Positions 1 to 7,191 are shown, counted from the stretch's first letter. The stretch is 8,981 nt of DNA from Acidobacteriota bacterium (GCA_003222835.1 QHXE01000438.1:1-8981), one strand, 5' to 3'. A program made the numbers and translations. The notes: generated by a model not told the origin, from the letters alone.

Positions 1-2036
1 CGGCGGGGAAGAAGCATAAGCAAGCCATCGCGGCGGTCGAGGCCGCCGCTCTTTATCAACCCGCTTCCGAGGAGGCTCTGTTAGAGCTCACAATCACTTA
101 CTACGAGGCAGGGCTCTTCGATAAAGCTCTTCAATCCCTACAGAAGGCCATCGCCCTCAACCCACAAAGCACCAGCGTGCATGGCATGCTGGGTAAGACC
201 TATTTTGCGCTTCGCGAATACGAAAAGGCGGCCGCGGAACTTAAAGTGGCCCTGGAGTTAGGTTCGAATGATTTTGATACCAGTTTCACGCTTGCGATAG
301 CGTACTTGCAGCAGCGCCAGTTTACTGAGGCAAGGCAAGTCTTTGATTGGATGCTTCAGCACCTCGGCGACCAGCCGGAGCTTCATGTCGTGATTGGTCG
401 GGCATTTCGGGTGGCGGGCCGCCTGCCCGAGGCAATAGATGAGTTCAAGAAAGCTATCGGGCTCAATCCCAGTCTGGCGCGCGTCCACGACAACCTGGCG
501 CTCGCTTATCTAATGAATGAAGGCGCCTCCCGCCTGGCCGACGCGGAGCGAGAGTTCAAAACTGAGTTGCTCTCAAACCCGGACGAGTTCTTTGCCAACT
601 ATTATCTCGGCATCGTTTATATCTTCGAAAGAAAGTGGGAGCTCGCGATTGCCTTTCTAAAAAACGCATCCCGAGTCCAGGCCGACAATCCAGATCCATA
701 TTTTCAGCTTGGCCAGGCTTATCAGGAGTTAGATAAGCACGATCAGGCGATAGAAGCACTCAAGAAGTCCATCGCCCTGAATCCGGATCTGGCCCACAAC
801 AAATTCCAGGTGACTACTGCGCACTATCGGCTCGCACAGTCTTTGCTCAAAGTCGGGCAGGTGGAAGCGGGGCAAAGAGAGTTGCGGGTAGCGTCGGAAC
901 TGAAGGCCGAAGCCTTCAAGATGGCGCAAACGCTCAACACCGGACCGTCCCCCATGGGCACATCCCAATTGCCGGAACAAGAGGACAAGCTGCCGGCATC
1001 AGCTTCAGTTGACAGCGCGACCGCCGCGTCGAACGTGCCTGATGAAAAGACCAGGCGAGAGTTGGAGAGCGCCGAAGCTTACTATGCGAAGCTGCTTGCT
1101 GCGACACACAGCAGCATTGGATTGCTGCGAGCGGATCGGGGCGACTTCCGTGCGGCGGCGGAGCAGTTTCGTCTGGCGGCGAACTGGAACCCAGAGCAGG
1201 AGGACGTCGATTACAACCTGGGTCTGGCATACTTTCGGGCAGAATCCTACAACAACGCAATTCCGGCGTTGGAGACAGAAGTAAAGACTCATCCACAAAA
1301 TATCCGTGCCCGTTGGCTGTTAGGCTTGAGCTACTTCTGGATCTCAGAATATCCCAAGGCCTCCGAACTCCTGGCTGACGTAGTCACTTCCGAATCAACC
1401 AACGTTGATCTCTATTACGCGCTTGCTTCTTCTCTGATCAAGCTGGGCAAGATCGAGCTCGCTGCGCAAGCAATTCAGCGAATGGCCAAAGTTACCGGCG
1501 ATTCGCCCCAGCTCCACGTGCTTCTGGGAAATCAGTTTTACGCGCAGGGTGATAATGATCGAGCGCTGGAAGAAGTCATTGCGGCGGTGACGTTGAGCAG
1601 AAAAACGAGACAGGCGCATTACTATGCAGGGTTAGTCTATTTGAAGATGAAGAGATTTGACGAGGCAACCCGTGAGTTCGAAGCCGAGCTGGGCCTGAAC
1701 TCGAATAACCTCGATGCTAAGTACCAACTCGCGCACACGCTGCTGATTCGGCAGGAACTTGCGCGCGGCGTCCAATCGATGCGCGAAGTTGTAAAAGCGA
1801 AACCCGATTTTGCGGATGCGCGCTATGAGTTGGGCAAGGCACTACTTGAGCAGGCAGTAGTCCAGGAGGCGGTGGATAACCTGGAGATCGCGGCGAAGCT
1901 CGACCCCCAAAATCCGCTGGTTCACTATGAATTGGGCAGAGCGTACATGGCCGCCGGGCGTCGCGAGGAGGGTAGGCGCCAGAATGAGATCTTCAATCAG
2001 CTTAGGAAGACCGGGCCGGACCGGAAAGATCAGTAG
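1..2036 (+). CDS. Large tetratricopeptide-repeat protein, 5' end off the window
   Basis: The frame is open from the first complete codon (base 3) to TAG at 2034-2036, giving about 677 visible residues. A GTG at 177 could be read as a start. However, the 58 codons before it encode another TPR helix pair (ending KAIALNPQ), so the true start lies left of the window. Roughly fifteen 34-residue TPR units are visible, with the usual pattern of W/Y-L-G near helix A, A at the turn, and a final P (for example KAIGLNPS, KSIALNPD, AKLDPQNP). They fall into two blocks separated by a Pro/Ser/Ala/Glu-rich linker at about 940-1080. TPR arrays are protein-interaction scaffolds; no catalytic domain is visible, and partner and location are unknown without the N-terminus. 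The next gene on the same strand, 364 bp downstream, is a secreted FG-GAP/ASPIC protein, a common neighbour of such TPR proteins. The TPR assignment is secure; the role is not. Confidence 0.93.
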   Translation, partial: AGKKHKQAIAAVEAAALYQPASEEALLELTITYYEAGLFDKALQSLQKAIALNPQSTSVHGMLGKTYFALREYEKAAAELKVALELGSNDFDTSFTLAIAYLQQRQFTEARQVFDWMLQHLGDQPELHVVIGRAFRVAGRLPEAIDEFKKAIGLNPSLARVHDNLALAYLMNEGASRLADAEREFKTELLSNPDEFFANYYLGIVYIFERKWELAIAFLKNASRVQADNPDPYFQLGQAYQELDKHDQAIEALKKSIALNPDLAHNKFQVTTAHYRLAQSLLKVGQVEAGQRELRVASELKAEAFKMAQTLNTGPSPMGTSQLPEQEDKLPASASVDSATAASNVPDEKTRRELESAEAYYAKLLAATHSSIGLLRADRGDFRAAAEQFRLAANWNPEQEDVDYNLGLAYFRAESYNNAIPALETEVKTHPQNIRARWLLGLSYFWISEYPKASELLADVVTSESTNVDLYYALASSLIKLGKIELAAQAIQRMAKVTGDSPQLHVLLGNQFYAQGDNDRALEEVIAAVTLSRKTRQAHYYAGLVYLKMKRFDEATREFEAELGLNSNNLDAKYQLAHTLLIRQELARGVQSMREVVKAKPDFADARYELGKALLEQAVVQEAVDNLEIAAKLDPQNPLVHYELGRAYMAAGRREEGRRQNEIFNQLRKTGPDRKDQ

Positions 2037-2067
2037 GCCGCATTATTCATGAGTGATTTTTTTCATT

Positions 2068-2118
2068 AGTCCGCGAAGCGGACGAACGAAAATAGCCCAG
2101 CGATTCATCGCTGGGATC
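2068..2118 (+). repeat. Palindromic intergenic repeat, copy 1
   Basis: The copy holds two adjacent perfect hairpins. GTCCGC-GAA-GCGGAC lies at 2069-2083, and CCCAGCGAT-TC-ATCGCTGGG at 2096-2115, joined by GAACGAAAATAG. An almost identical sequence occurs in reverse orientation at 4399-4449 and a diverged, interrupted one at 4144-4346. The copy begins 31 bases after the TPR gene stop, just past a T-rich stretch (2057-2063). It may therefore also help end or stabilise that transcript; this is inference. Confidence 0.85.
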
Positions 2119-2122
2119 AGGT

Positions 2123-2210
2123 CTTCTCCGTGTTCTCCGTGCCTCCGTGGTGCTTTTTTAAAGCAATTTCAACACGGAGACACAGAGACCACGGAGTCTA
2201 CACGGAGAAG
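2123..2210. repeat. CTCCGTG-rich inverted repeat
   Basis: The left arm (2123-2150) carries three CTCCGTG units. The right arm (2173-2210) carries the reverse complements, with CACGGAG at its ends. The outer 11 bases, CTTCTCCGTGT, match exactly between the arms. The centre is a perfect TGCTTT-TTT-AAAGCA hairpin at 2151-2165. I recall similar CTCCGTG/CTCTGTG repeats between genes of many environmental bacteria, but I could not check this. No protein-coding signal is seen. Confidence 0.75.
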
Positions 2211-2225
2211 TTCGATTTCCCGACG

Positions 2226-2301
2226 GACCGCGAAGCGGGCGACAGACGGTAGGTTCGCGTGACCGATGCGCGGGTGGATTTCTGTCGCCCGTTTCACGGG
2301 C
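2226..2301. repeat. Imperfect 21-bp inverted repeat pair with internal hairpins
   Basis: Bases 2226-2246 read backwards on the other strand match 2281-2301 at 18 of 21 positions. The shared core is TCTGTCGCCCG. The right arm contains its own hairpin, GCCCGT-TTC-ACGGGC at 2287-2301. The left arm contains CCGC-GAA-GCGG at 2228-2238. The motif resembles the GTCCGC hairpins in this and the next spacer, so it may be a more distant member of the same repeat group. Confidence 0.65.
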
Positions 2302-2341
2302 TCGGCCTGCTTTCTGCCGATGATCCCCAGCACTATCGATC

Positions 2342-2356
2342 GTCCGCTCTGCGGAC
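2342..2356. repeat. GTCCGC/GCGGAC hairpin
   Basis: This is a perfect 6-bp stem with a TCT loop, 44 bases before the ATG of the following secreted-protein gene. The stem is identical to the first hairpin of the 2068-2118 repeat, with a different loop. A 10-bp palindrome, ATTCATGAAT, follows at 2371-2380. No convincing -35/-10 promoter pair could be picked out of 2037-2400. Confidence 0.6.
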
Positions 2357-2400
2357 TCCGCTGTGACTGCATTCATGAATAAACGGTCTAGGTCAAGCAT

Positions 2401-4134
2401 ATGGGATTGAGACAAAAGAGATTTCTAACCAGCGCGCTAATAGCTCTGCTGATGACAGTGCCCTGCCAGATAATCCATGGCCAGTCGGATGCGGTTCAGT
2501 TCATCGATATCACGGTCCCGGCCGGTATTAACTTCAAACATGTTTCGTCCCCGGAAAAGAAATATATAGCCGAGTCGATGAGCGGCGGGGTCGCGCTCTT
2601 TGATTATGACAACGACGGCTATCTGGATATTTTTCTGGTCAACTCTCTCACCGTGGAACTGCTCAAGTCGAACAAGCGAACCAGGAGCGCCCTCTATCAC
2701 AACAATGGCGACGGGACGTTTACCGACGTCACCGACAGGGCGGGAGTGGCCGACATCGGGTGGGGCATGGGCGTGGCGGTTGGCGACTACAATAACGACG
2801 GCTTCGACGATCTTTATGTGACCTGCTTAGGTCCCAACCATCTCTTAAAAAATAATGGCAACGGAACCTTTACAGATGTCACATCGAAAGCCGGCGTTGG
2901 CGACCCACGATGGTCAACTGGAGCTGCATTCCTGGATTACGATAATGATGGCAAGCTTGATCTGTTCGTCACGAATTACGTTGGCTTTGATGTCAATCAT
3001 CTACCGGCGTTCGGCGAGGGCCCGACGTGCCAGTTCAAAGGTGTTCCGGTGCAGTGTGGTCCGAGAGGCCTGCCAGGAGCGGGCGACACGCTTTATCACA
3101 ATAACGGGGACGGGACCTTTACCGACGTGTCGAAAAAAGCTGGCGTTGACGACGCGATCGGTTATTACGGACTGGACGTCGTCGCGAGTGATTTTGATGG
3201 CGACGGCCGCATGGACATTTTCGTCGCCAACGACTCGACGCCGAATTATCTCTACCATAACAATGGGAACGGCACGTTTAGCGAAATCGGATTCGAATCG
3301 GGAGTGGCGGTCAACGGAAACGGCGCCGAGCAAGGGTGCATGGGCGTCACAGTGGGTGACTATGACCACGACGGAAGGCTCGACATTTTCATTACCAACT
3401 TCGACGATGAATACAATGTCCTTTACCGCAACGTCGCTCAAAACTCTTTCACGGATGTTTCCTACAAGGCCGCAGTGGCCCAGGTAAGTCTTTCTTACGT
3501 GGGCTGGGGAACTAAGTTCTTCGATTACGACAACGATGGCTGGATCGATCTGTTCGTTGCCAACGGCCACGCTTACCCGCAGAGAGATCACTATCGCCAG
3601 CGCAAGTTGTTGCACAGAAACAACCGCGATGGAACCTTTTCGGAGGTTGCGATGCAGTGCGGCAGCGCTCTGGCAGAAGAACGTGCGAGCCGCGGGACCG
3701 CCTTCGGCGATATCGATAACGACGGTGACATTGACGTCGTCGTCAACGATCTGGATGGGCCTCCACAACTGTTGCGCAATGACGGTGGAAACCGGAATAA
3801 CTCGGTCATCGTGAAAACTATCGGTGTGAAGAGTAATCGGGACGGCATCGGTGCGCGCGTGAAGGTCGTCTCGGGTGGCCTGACCCAGGTAGACGAAGTG
3901 CGCAGCGGCGGCAGTTACCTATCGCAGAATGATCTGAGGCTACATTTCGGCCTCGAGAAGCGAACCACAGTCGACCTCATAGAAGTTCGCTGGCCCAGCG
4001 GCGCTGTCGATACCGTGACCGGTGTCCGCGCAAATAAAGTTGTGACGATTAGAGAAGGCAAAGGTTTGATCGAGCAGAAAGACTTCGCCGGAATTAAAAA
4101 GAGCACCGCCCGCAATGGCTTGGCACAAAATTAG
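2401..4134 (+). CDS. Secreted CRTAC1-like protein: FG-GAP/VCBS repeats plus ASPIC/UnbV domain
   Basis: The 577-residue product starts with a signal peptide: K6/R7, a hydrophobic stretch at 8-20, and probable cleavage near G27-Q28. No lipobox surrounds C22, so it is probably secreted rather than a lipoprotein. Seven DxDxDGxxD-type calcium-binding loops of FG-GAP/VCBS repeats begin near residues 68, 129, 179, 264, 320, 375 and 437. Most are followed by the partner motif [13 protein letters not shown]. The array suggests a beta-propeller. Between loops 3 and 4 an insert carries C210 and C219 (QCGPRGLPG follows), a possible disulfide. The ASPIC/UnbV domain spans about 469-555 ([11 protein letters not shown], then [11 protein letters not shown], then EVRWPSG). 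Function is unknown for most of this family; adhesion or extracellular binding is the usual guess. The ATG at 2401 is favoured because the signal peptide follows at once, though only a weak AGG lies upstream. A homologue converges on it from 6786. Confidence 0.93.
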   Translation: MGLRQKRFLTSALIALLMTVPCQIIHGQSDAVQFIDITVPAGINFKHVSSPEKKYIAESMSGGVALFDYDNDGYLDIFLVNSLTVELLKSNKRTRSALYHNNGDGTFTDVTDRAGVADIGWGMGVAVGDYNNDGFDDLYVTCLGPNHLLKNNGNGTFTDVTSKAGVGDPRWSTGAAFLDYDNDGKLDLFVTNYVGFDVNHLPAFGEGPTCQFKGVPVQCGPRGLPGAGDTLYHNNGDGTFTDVSKKAGVDDAIGYYGLDVVASDFDGDGRMDIFVANDSTPNYLYHNNGNGTFSEIGFESGVAVNGNGAEQGCMGVTVGDYDHDGRLDIFITNFDDEYNVLYRNVAQNSFTDVSYKAAVAQVSLSYVGWGTKFFDYDNDGWIDLFVANGHAYPQRDHYRQRKLLHRNNRDGTFSEVAMQCGSALAEERASRGTAFGDIDNDGDIDVVVNDLDGPPQLLRNDGGNRNNSVIVKTIGVKSNRDGIGARVKVVSGGLTQVDEVRSGGSYLSQNDLRLHFGLEKRTTVDLIEVRWPSGAVDTVTGVRANKVVTIREGKGLIEQKDFAGIKKSTARNGLAQN

Positions 4135-4143
4135 GTTTATCAA

Positions 4144-4346
4144 TCCGCAGAACGGACGAATGATAGTAGCCCAGCAGTTCAGAGGGTGTGTCAGAAGCCC
4201 GACCGTGAGGGAGGGCCACACACGCAAACACTCTTGATTCAAGAAAACTGGCGGCGAACGGTTGCGTTGAAGCCGATAGACGCCGTCGCGAGCGTCGCCC
4301 TTGCTTACGCGCGGGTTTCTGACACACCCTCTTCACTGCCGGATCC
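4144..4346 (+). repeat. Palindromic repeat copy 3, split by an inserted element
   Basis: The left part, 4144-4180, aligns with 2070-2106 (TCCGC, then CGGACGAA, then TAGCCCAGC, then TTC). The right part, 4333-4346, resumes with TCACTGCCGGATCC, matching the other half of the palindrome. Without the intervening 152 bp the two halves would form CCAGCAGT-TC-ACTGCCGG, a hairpin with one mismatch. The stem bases differ from copy 1 (GCGAT/ATCGC becomes GCAGT/ACTGC), but they change on both sides so that pairing is kept. Confidence 0.7.
4181..4332. mobile_element. Small element with terminal inverted repeats (MITE-like)
   Basis: The left end AGAGGGTGTGTCAGAAGCCCG (4181-4201) and the reverse complement of the right end (4312-4332) match at 20 of 21 bases. 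The element is 152 bp and too short for a transposase; the only long frame across it runs on as antisense to the next gene. It contains an internal palindrome, TCTTGA-T-TCAAGA, at 4232-4244. TC flanks both sides (4179-4180 and 4333-4334), a possible target duplication; TTC is possible if the right end is set at 4331. It sits at the loop of another palindromic repeat. It could be a non-autonomous transposon or a REP-like sequence; I cannot tell which family would mobilise it. Confidence 0.7.
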
Positions 4347-4362
4347 TCCGATCTCTTCAGCC

Positions 4363-4378
4363 GTCCGCTCTCACGGAC
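4363..4378. repeat. GTCCG/CGGAC hairpin
   Basis: A 5-bp stem, GTCCG-CTCTCA-CGGAC, resembles the hairpin at 2342-2356 and lies in the spacer between the two convergent genes. It is probably a decayed half of the same palindromic family. Confidence 0.5.
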
Positions 4379-4398
4379 TTGGTCTCGGACTCCTTGCC

Positions 4399-4449
4399 AA
4401 TCCCAGCGATGAATCGCTGGCTATTTTCAATCGTCCGCTAACGCGGACT
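4399..4449 (-). repeat. Palindromic intergenic repeat, copy 2 (reverse orientation)
   Basis: Read on the minus strand, this copies 2068-2118 with only a few substitutions and small indels. Both hairpins are kept: CCAGCGAT-GA-ATCGCTGG at 4403-4420 and GTCCGC-TAAC-GCGGAC at 4433-4448. The AAAATAG linker is also conserved. It lies downstream of the minus-strand gene that ends at 4513 and could fold in its transcript tail. No U-tract is present, so it is not a classical intrinsic terminator. Confidence 0.85.
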
Positions 4450-4512
4450 CGGAGAAACGCTACTTTTTGTGCAAAGCGGCCCACAATAGTAATCTTCGTG
4501 GGAACCACTCAA

Positions 4513-6786
4513 TCAATGACTGCCTGCCGGGTGGCGGTGGGGCATACGCGGATCGCTGCCTGCGGGTCGTTTGAAAGTGACGGACCGAACGTGTCGCTTG
4601 GTATAGGTTTTCTCGAATTCTTTGACCTCGATAAACTGATTCGGCGCGACGTCCTTGAAGACTTGTCGTGTTCGGCTCGCGGGCCATGTCACTTCGATGG
4701 AAGCGATCGCTGTGGCCTTGCCAATACCGATGTGTTGCATCAGCGGTGACGCGCCGAACGAGCCACCGCTGGAGACCTCGCGATATCGAATCGGGTTCGC
4801 TTGCCCAAGGCCCGCAAGCGTCAGCTTGATCTTGGCTCCAATCGCCGCCCTGTTGCTCTTCACGCCGACTAGCTTGATGGAGATCCAACGGTTTGAGTGG
4901 CCGGGGTTCATGAAAAGGACGCTGTTGTACTTGTCGCCCGGGACCGCGCCACCCAGGTTTTCGAAAAGATCTTCATTGCCGTCGTTGTCCACGTCCGCGA
5001 AGGAGACTCCGTGCCCTTTCTGTAGATGTCCCGTGCCACTCGATGAACTGATGTCGACGAAATATTTTCCCTCGTGATTACGGTAAAGAAGATTCGGCAT
5101 CAAAGCCGTGTAAGTCGGAGCGCCGGTGCCGAGATAGAAGTCGAGAAACCCGTCGTTGTCTACATCTCCGAAGTTTGCTCCCATGGCCGCAACTGCGCGG
5201 TCGAGACCGGTCTCGCGTGTGACGTCGGCAAAGCTCCCCTTGCCTGTGTTGCGGTACAGCTTCATGGAATCTCCCTCTCTCGGCAGTCCAAGATAGGGTC
5301 GCACCCATTCGCCGCTGGCAAAGTAGTAACTGGCGACGAACAGGTCGAGATGCCCGTCGTTGTCGTAATCCCAGAACCAGGTAGGGAAGCTCCACTTGGG
5401 CTTCTCGACTCCCAGTTGGGTCGCGACTTCCTCAAACGATCCATCGCCCCGGTTATGATAAAGGAAGTTGTCCTCTCCATAGTTTGATACGTAGAGATCC
5501 GGATAGCCGTCGCCATCATAATCTCCCCACGCGACGCCTTTCGTGAACGCGACGCGGTTAACGCCCGCCTTTGCCGACACATCCTCAAATGTACCATCAC
5601 CTTTGTTGCGGAAAAGCTGGCTGGGCGTGTGCTCGTGTCCGACAAAGAGGTCAACCCAGCCGTCATTATCGTAATCGGCCCAGCCGGCGGAATGAGTGGG
5701 ATAGTCCACACTCAGCAGGCCGCTCTCAAGGGTCACGTCAGTGAAGGTGCCGTCGCCATTATTACGTAGGAGCGAGTTACGCATGGGCCATTCCCATCCC
5801 CCGCGCATCACGTAGATGTCGAGCCAACCATCGTTGTTATAGTCGGTCTGGACGATATTGATTCCCCCGAGCTGTTCCGCGAGATGTGAGCGCTCAGAGA
5901 CGTCCGAGAACGTCCCATCGCCGTTGTTGTGGAACATTCGCATCGGTTGACACGGATCGAAACTGGTTTCGACAATATCGAGAAATCCGTCGTTGTCGAA
6001 GTCGTCGACGATTGAGCCGCCGGCGTCGCCAACCTGGTCGAGACCGAGCGCCGGAGCAACATCGACGAAGCGGCCGATGTCCTCCTTCGATTCGAAAGCC
6101 GCAGGCGGGATCAGGTAAGCCTTCGGAACCTTGTCCGGATATCCGCCGAGCGTCTGGTAGGCAACATTGAGCAGCCAACGTATCTCCAGGCTCGACGGTT
6201 CACGTTCGAGATAGCGCTCGAAATACTCGATAGCCCGCTCCGAGCCTGACCGCAGAGTGTGGCGGGCAGCAAGCGAGAGTGGAAAGATGCACATGTCTGC
6301 GTTGTGACGAATCGCGCAATTCTCAACCTCGCCCCGCCGCATGTGGGCGATCCCAAGCGCCGCCAGGTCGATGCTTTCCATCGTCCTAAACTTGGGGTTA
6401 TCGGTCGAATGCTGATGCGCGATGCGAACGCCCTCCTCGAACTGGTTGATCCCGTTTGTGACGTCGCCTTTGTAAAGGGAGACAACGCCCATTGCATTGT
6501 GGAGCCGCACGGCAGCGGCCGGATCGACCGATTCGTCTGCAAGGTGTAGCGCGCTTTCGATATTGCCAGTGACTTCGTCGATGGAGGCCCGCCTGATATC
6601 GCAGAGCGTGCTGAAGTTGGTTCGCTCTGAGGGCAGCTTGGCAAAGCTATCGATCAGATTGAAACCAGAGAAATCGGGCAGGCCTGCATCTGCCTGCGCT
6701 GGCGGCTGCATCTGTGCCCGGCCGGTCGGCCAACTGAAGGCGAGCAGCGACAGAACGAGGATTATTAGCAGTAGCGATTTTTTCAA
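4513..6786 (-). CDS. Secreted protein with TPR-like N-terminus, FG-GAP/VCBS repeats and ASPIC/UnbV domain
   Basis: The 757-residue product starts at TTG (6784-6786). The start is supported by GGAG eight bases upstream (6795-6798) and by an immediate signal peptide: KK, hydrophobic residues 4-19, then GRA before Q25. Residues 60-215 are helical with TPR character (for example AVRLHNAMGVVSLYKGD) and contain ENC157-x3-H161-x4-C166 followed by IFPL. Seven calcium-type loops follow near residues 262, 315, 371, 422, 473, 541 and 598, with the usual [11 protein letters not shown] partner motifs. The ASPIC/UnbV domain covers about 633-722 (KSNRAAIGAKI, then SSGGSFGASP, then EVTWPAS). About 30 basic, His/Pro-containing residues extend past it. 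It is larger than, but homologous to, the converging 2401-4134 product. It probably acts outside the cytoplasm; its ligand is unknown. Overlapping frames on both strands are shadows caused by the repeated GAC-GAC-GGC loop codons. Confidence 0.93.
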   Translation of the reverse strand: MKKSLLLIILVLSLLAFSWPTGRAQMQPPAQADAGLPDFSGFNLIDSFAKLPSERTNFSTLCDIRRASIDEVTGNIESALHLADESVDPAAAVRLHNAMGVVSLYKGDVTNGINQFEEGVRIAHQHSTDNPKFRTMESIDLAALGIAHMRRGEVENCAIRHNADMCIFPLSLAARHTLRSGSERAIEYFERYLEREPSSLEIRWLLNVAYQTLGGYPDKVPKAYLIPPAAFESKEDIGRFVDVAPALGLDQVGDAGGSIVDDFDNDGFLDIVETSFDPCQPMRMFHNNGDGTFSDVSERSHLAEQLGGINIVQTDYNNDGWLDIYVMRGGWEWPMRNSLLRNNGDGTFTDVTLESGLLSVDYPTHSAGWADYDNDGWVDLFVGHEHTPSQLFRNKGDGTFEDVSAKAGVNRVAFTKGVAWGDYDGDGYPDLYVSNYGEDNFLYHNRGDGSFEEVATQLGVEKPKWSFPTWFWDYDNDGHLDLFVASYYFASGEWVRPYLGLPREGDSMKLYRNTGKGSFADVTRETGLDRAVAAMGANFGDVDNDGFLDFYLGTGAPTYTALMPNLLYRNHEGKYFVDISSSSGTGHLQKGHGVSFADVDNDGNEDLFENLGGAVPGDKYNSVLFMNPGHSNRWISIKLVGVKSNRAAIGAKIKLTLAGLGQANPIRYREVSSGGSFGASPLMQHIGIGKATAIASIEVTWPASRTRQVFKDVAPNQFIEVKEFEKTYTKRHVRSVTFKRPAGSDPRMPHRHPAGSH

Positions 6787-6794
6787 GTGCTGAG

Positions 6795-6798
6795 CTCC
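6795..6798 (-). promoter_or_regulatory. Shine-Dalgarno GGAG deciding a TTG start
   Basis: On the minus strand GGAG lies eight bases before TTG at 6786. No in-frame ATG occurs between this site and the signal-peptide codons, so this site fixes the unusual start of the large secreted protein. Confidence 0.7.
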
Positions 6799-6812
6799 GC
6801 CGCGATCTCGAA

Positions 6813-6832
6813 ACGATCCTGGAAGGGATCGT
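6813..6832. other. 7-bp stem-loop in the leader of the minus-strand secreted-protein gene
   Basis: ACGATCC-TGGAAG-GGATCGT is a perfect 7-bp stem with a 6-base loop, 26 bases before the TTG start on the minus strand. It would lie in the 5' untranslated region, upstream of the ribosome-binding site. It could affect translation or be incidental. I see no other feature in the remaining bases between 6787 and 6997 and could not identify a convincing promoter. Confidence 0.45.
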
Positions 6833-6997
6833 AGAAGTTTAAGTACACCTGGAGTTAGGCGACCACTCGATCAACAGCCTCGATCGATTTTAAGAGAACG
6901 GCTTCACCGAAGACGGCCGGTAGATTCTTAACCAGCGCTTGTTTTCAGGTCAAGGCATTTGTATTTGGGGTAGTGACGCATTTTCAATGTTGAACGT

Positions 6998-7153
6998 TCA
7001 ATAATTCAACAAGGCGAAAGTCAAAACGAGCAATGCGAGTCCGACGAGCACATAGACGAGAATTAACCACAGCCTGACGAATGTTCCGCAAGCGCGACAT
7101 CGAACAGTTCGGCGTCGGTGGATCCTATGCTTACATTTCGGGCAGAGTTTCAT
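6998..7153 (-). CDS. Small zinc-ribbon, single-pass membrane protein (51 residues)
   Basis: Hand translation of the minus strand gives ATG at 7153 and TGA at 6998-7000. The product has two paired cysteine knuckles, C4-P-K-C7 and C19-R-A-C22, separated by a basic stretch (KHRIHRRR). A strongly hydrophobic segment follows at about residues 27-49 (WLILVYVLVGLALLVLTFAL), with a short NY tail. The layout is that of small zinc-ribbon membrane proteins. The basic ribbon should lie in the cytoplasm by the positive-inside rule. The ribosome-binding site is weak (AGG three bases before ATG). It lies 211 bp upstream of the large secreted protein on the same strand. A 12-bp palindrome, TTGAACGTTCAA (6990-7001), overlaps its stop. 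The cysteine spacing followed by a clean membrane span makes chance unlikely; function is unknown. Confidence 0.65.
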   Translation of the reverse strand: MKLCPKCKHRIHRRRTVRCRACGTFVRLWLILVYVLVGLALLVLTFALLNY

Positions 7154-7191
7154 TTACCTATCTTGGGGATAAGAGTAAGATACCCTGAAAA

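Noticed and set aside
177..179. GTG as the start of the TPR gene
   Set aside because: The same frame is open and encodes another TPR helix pair back to base 3, so the gene begins outside the window.
2053..2415. Short frames on both strands in the 2037-2400 spacer
   Set aside because: They are translations of the palindromic repeats (Arg/Ser-rich) with no ribosome-binding site.
3001..3768. Long minus-strand frame of 255 codons opposite the first secreted protein
   Set aside because: It is the antisense shadow of repeated GAT/GAC-rich calcium-loop codons. Its Val/Ile/Asp-rich translation has no start context or domain.
4186..4749. Plus-strand frame of 187 codons across the convergent spacer
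   Set aside because: It starts inside the TIR element and ends antisense to the ASPIC region of the larger secreted protein. Its composition is unlike a real protein.
7081..7188. Plus-strand 35-codon frame starting at ATG 7081
   Set aside because: It is antisense to the zinc-ribbon microprotein, with no ribosome-binding site or recognisable motif.
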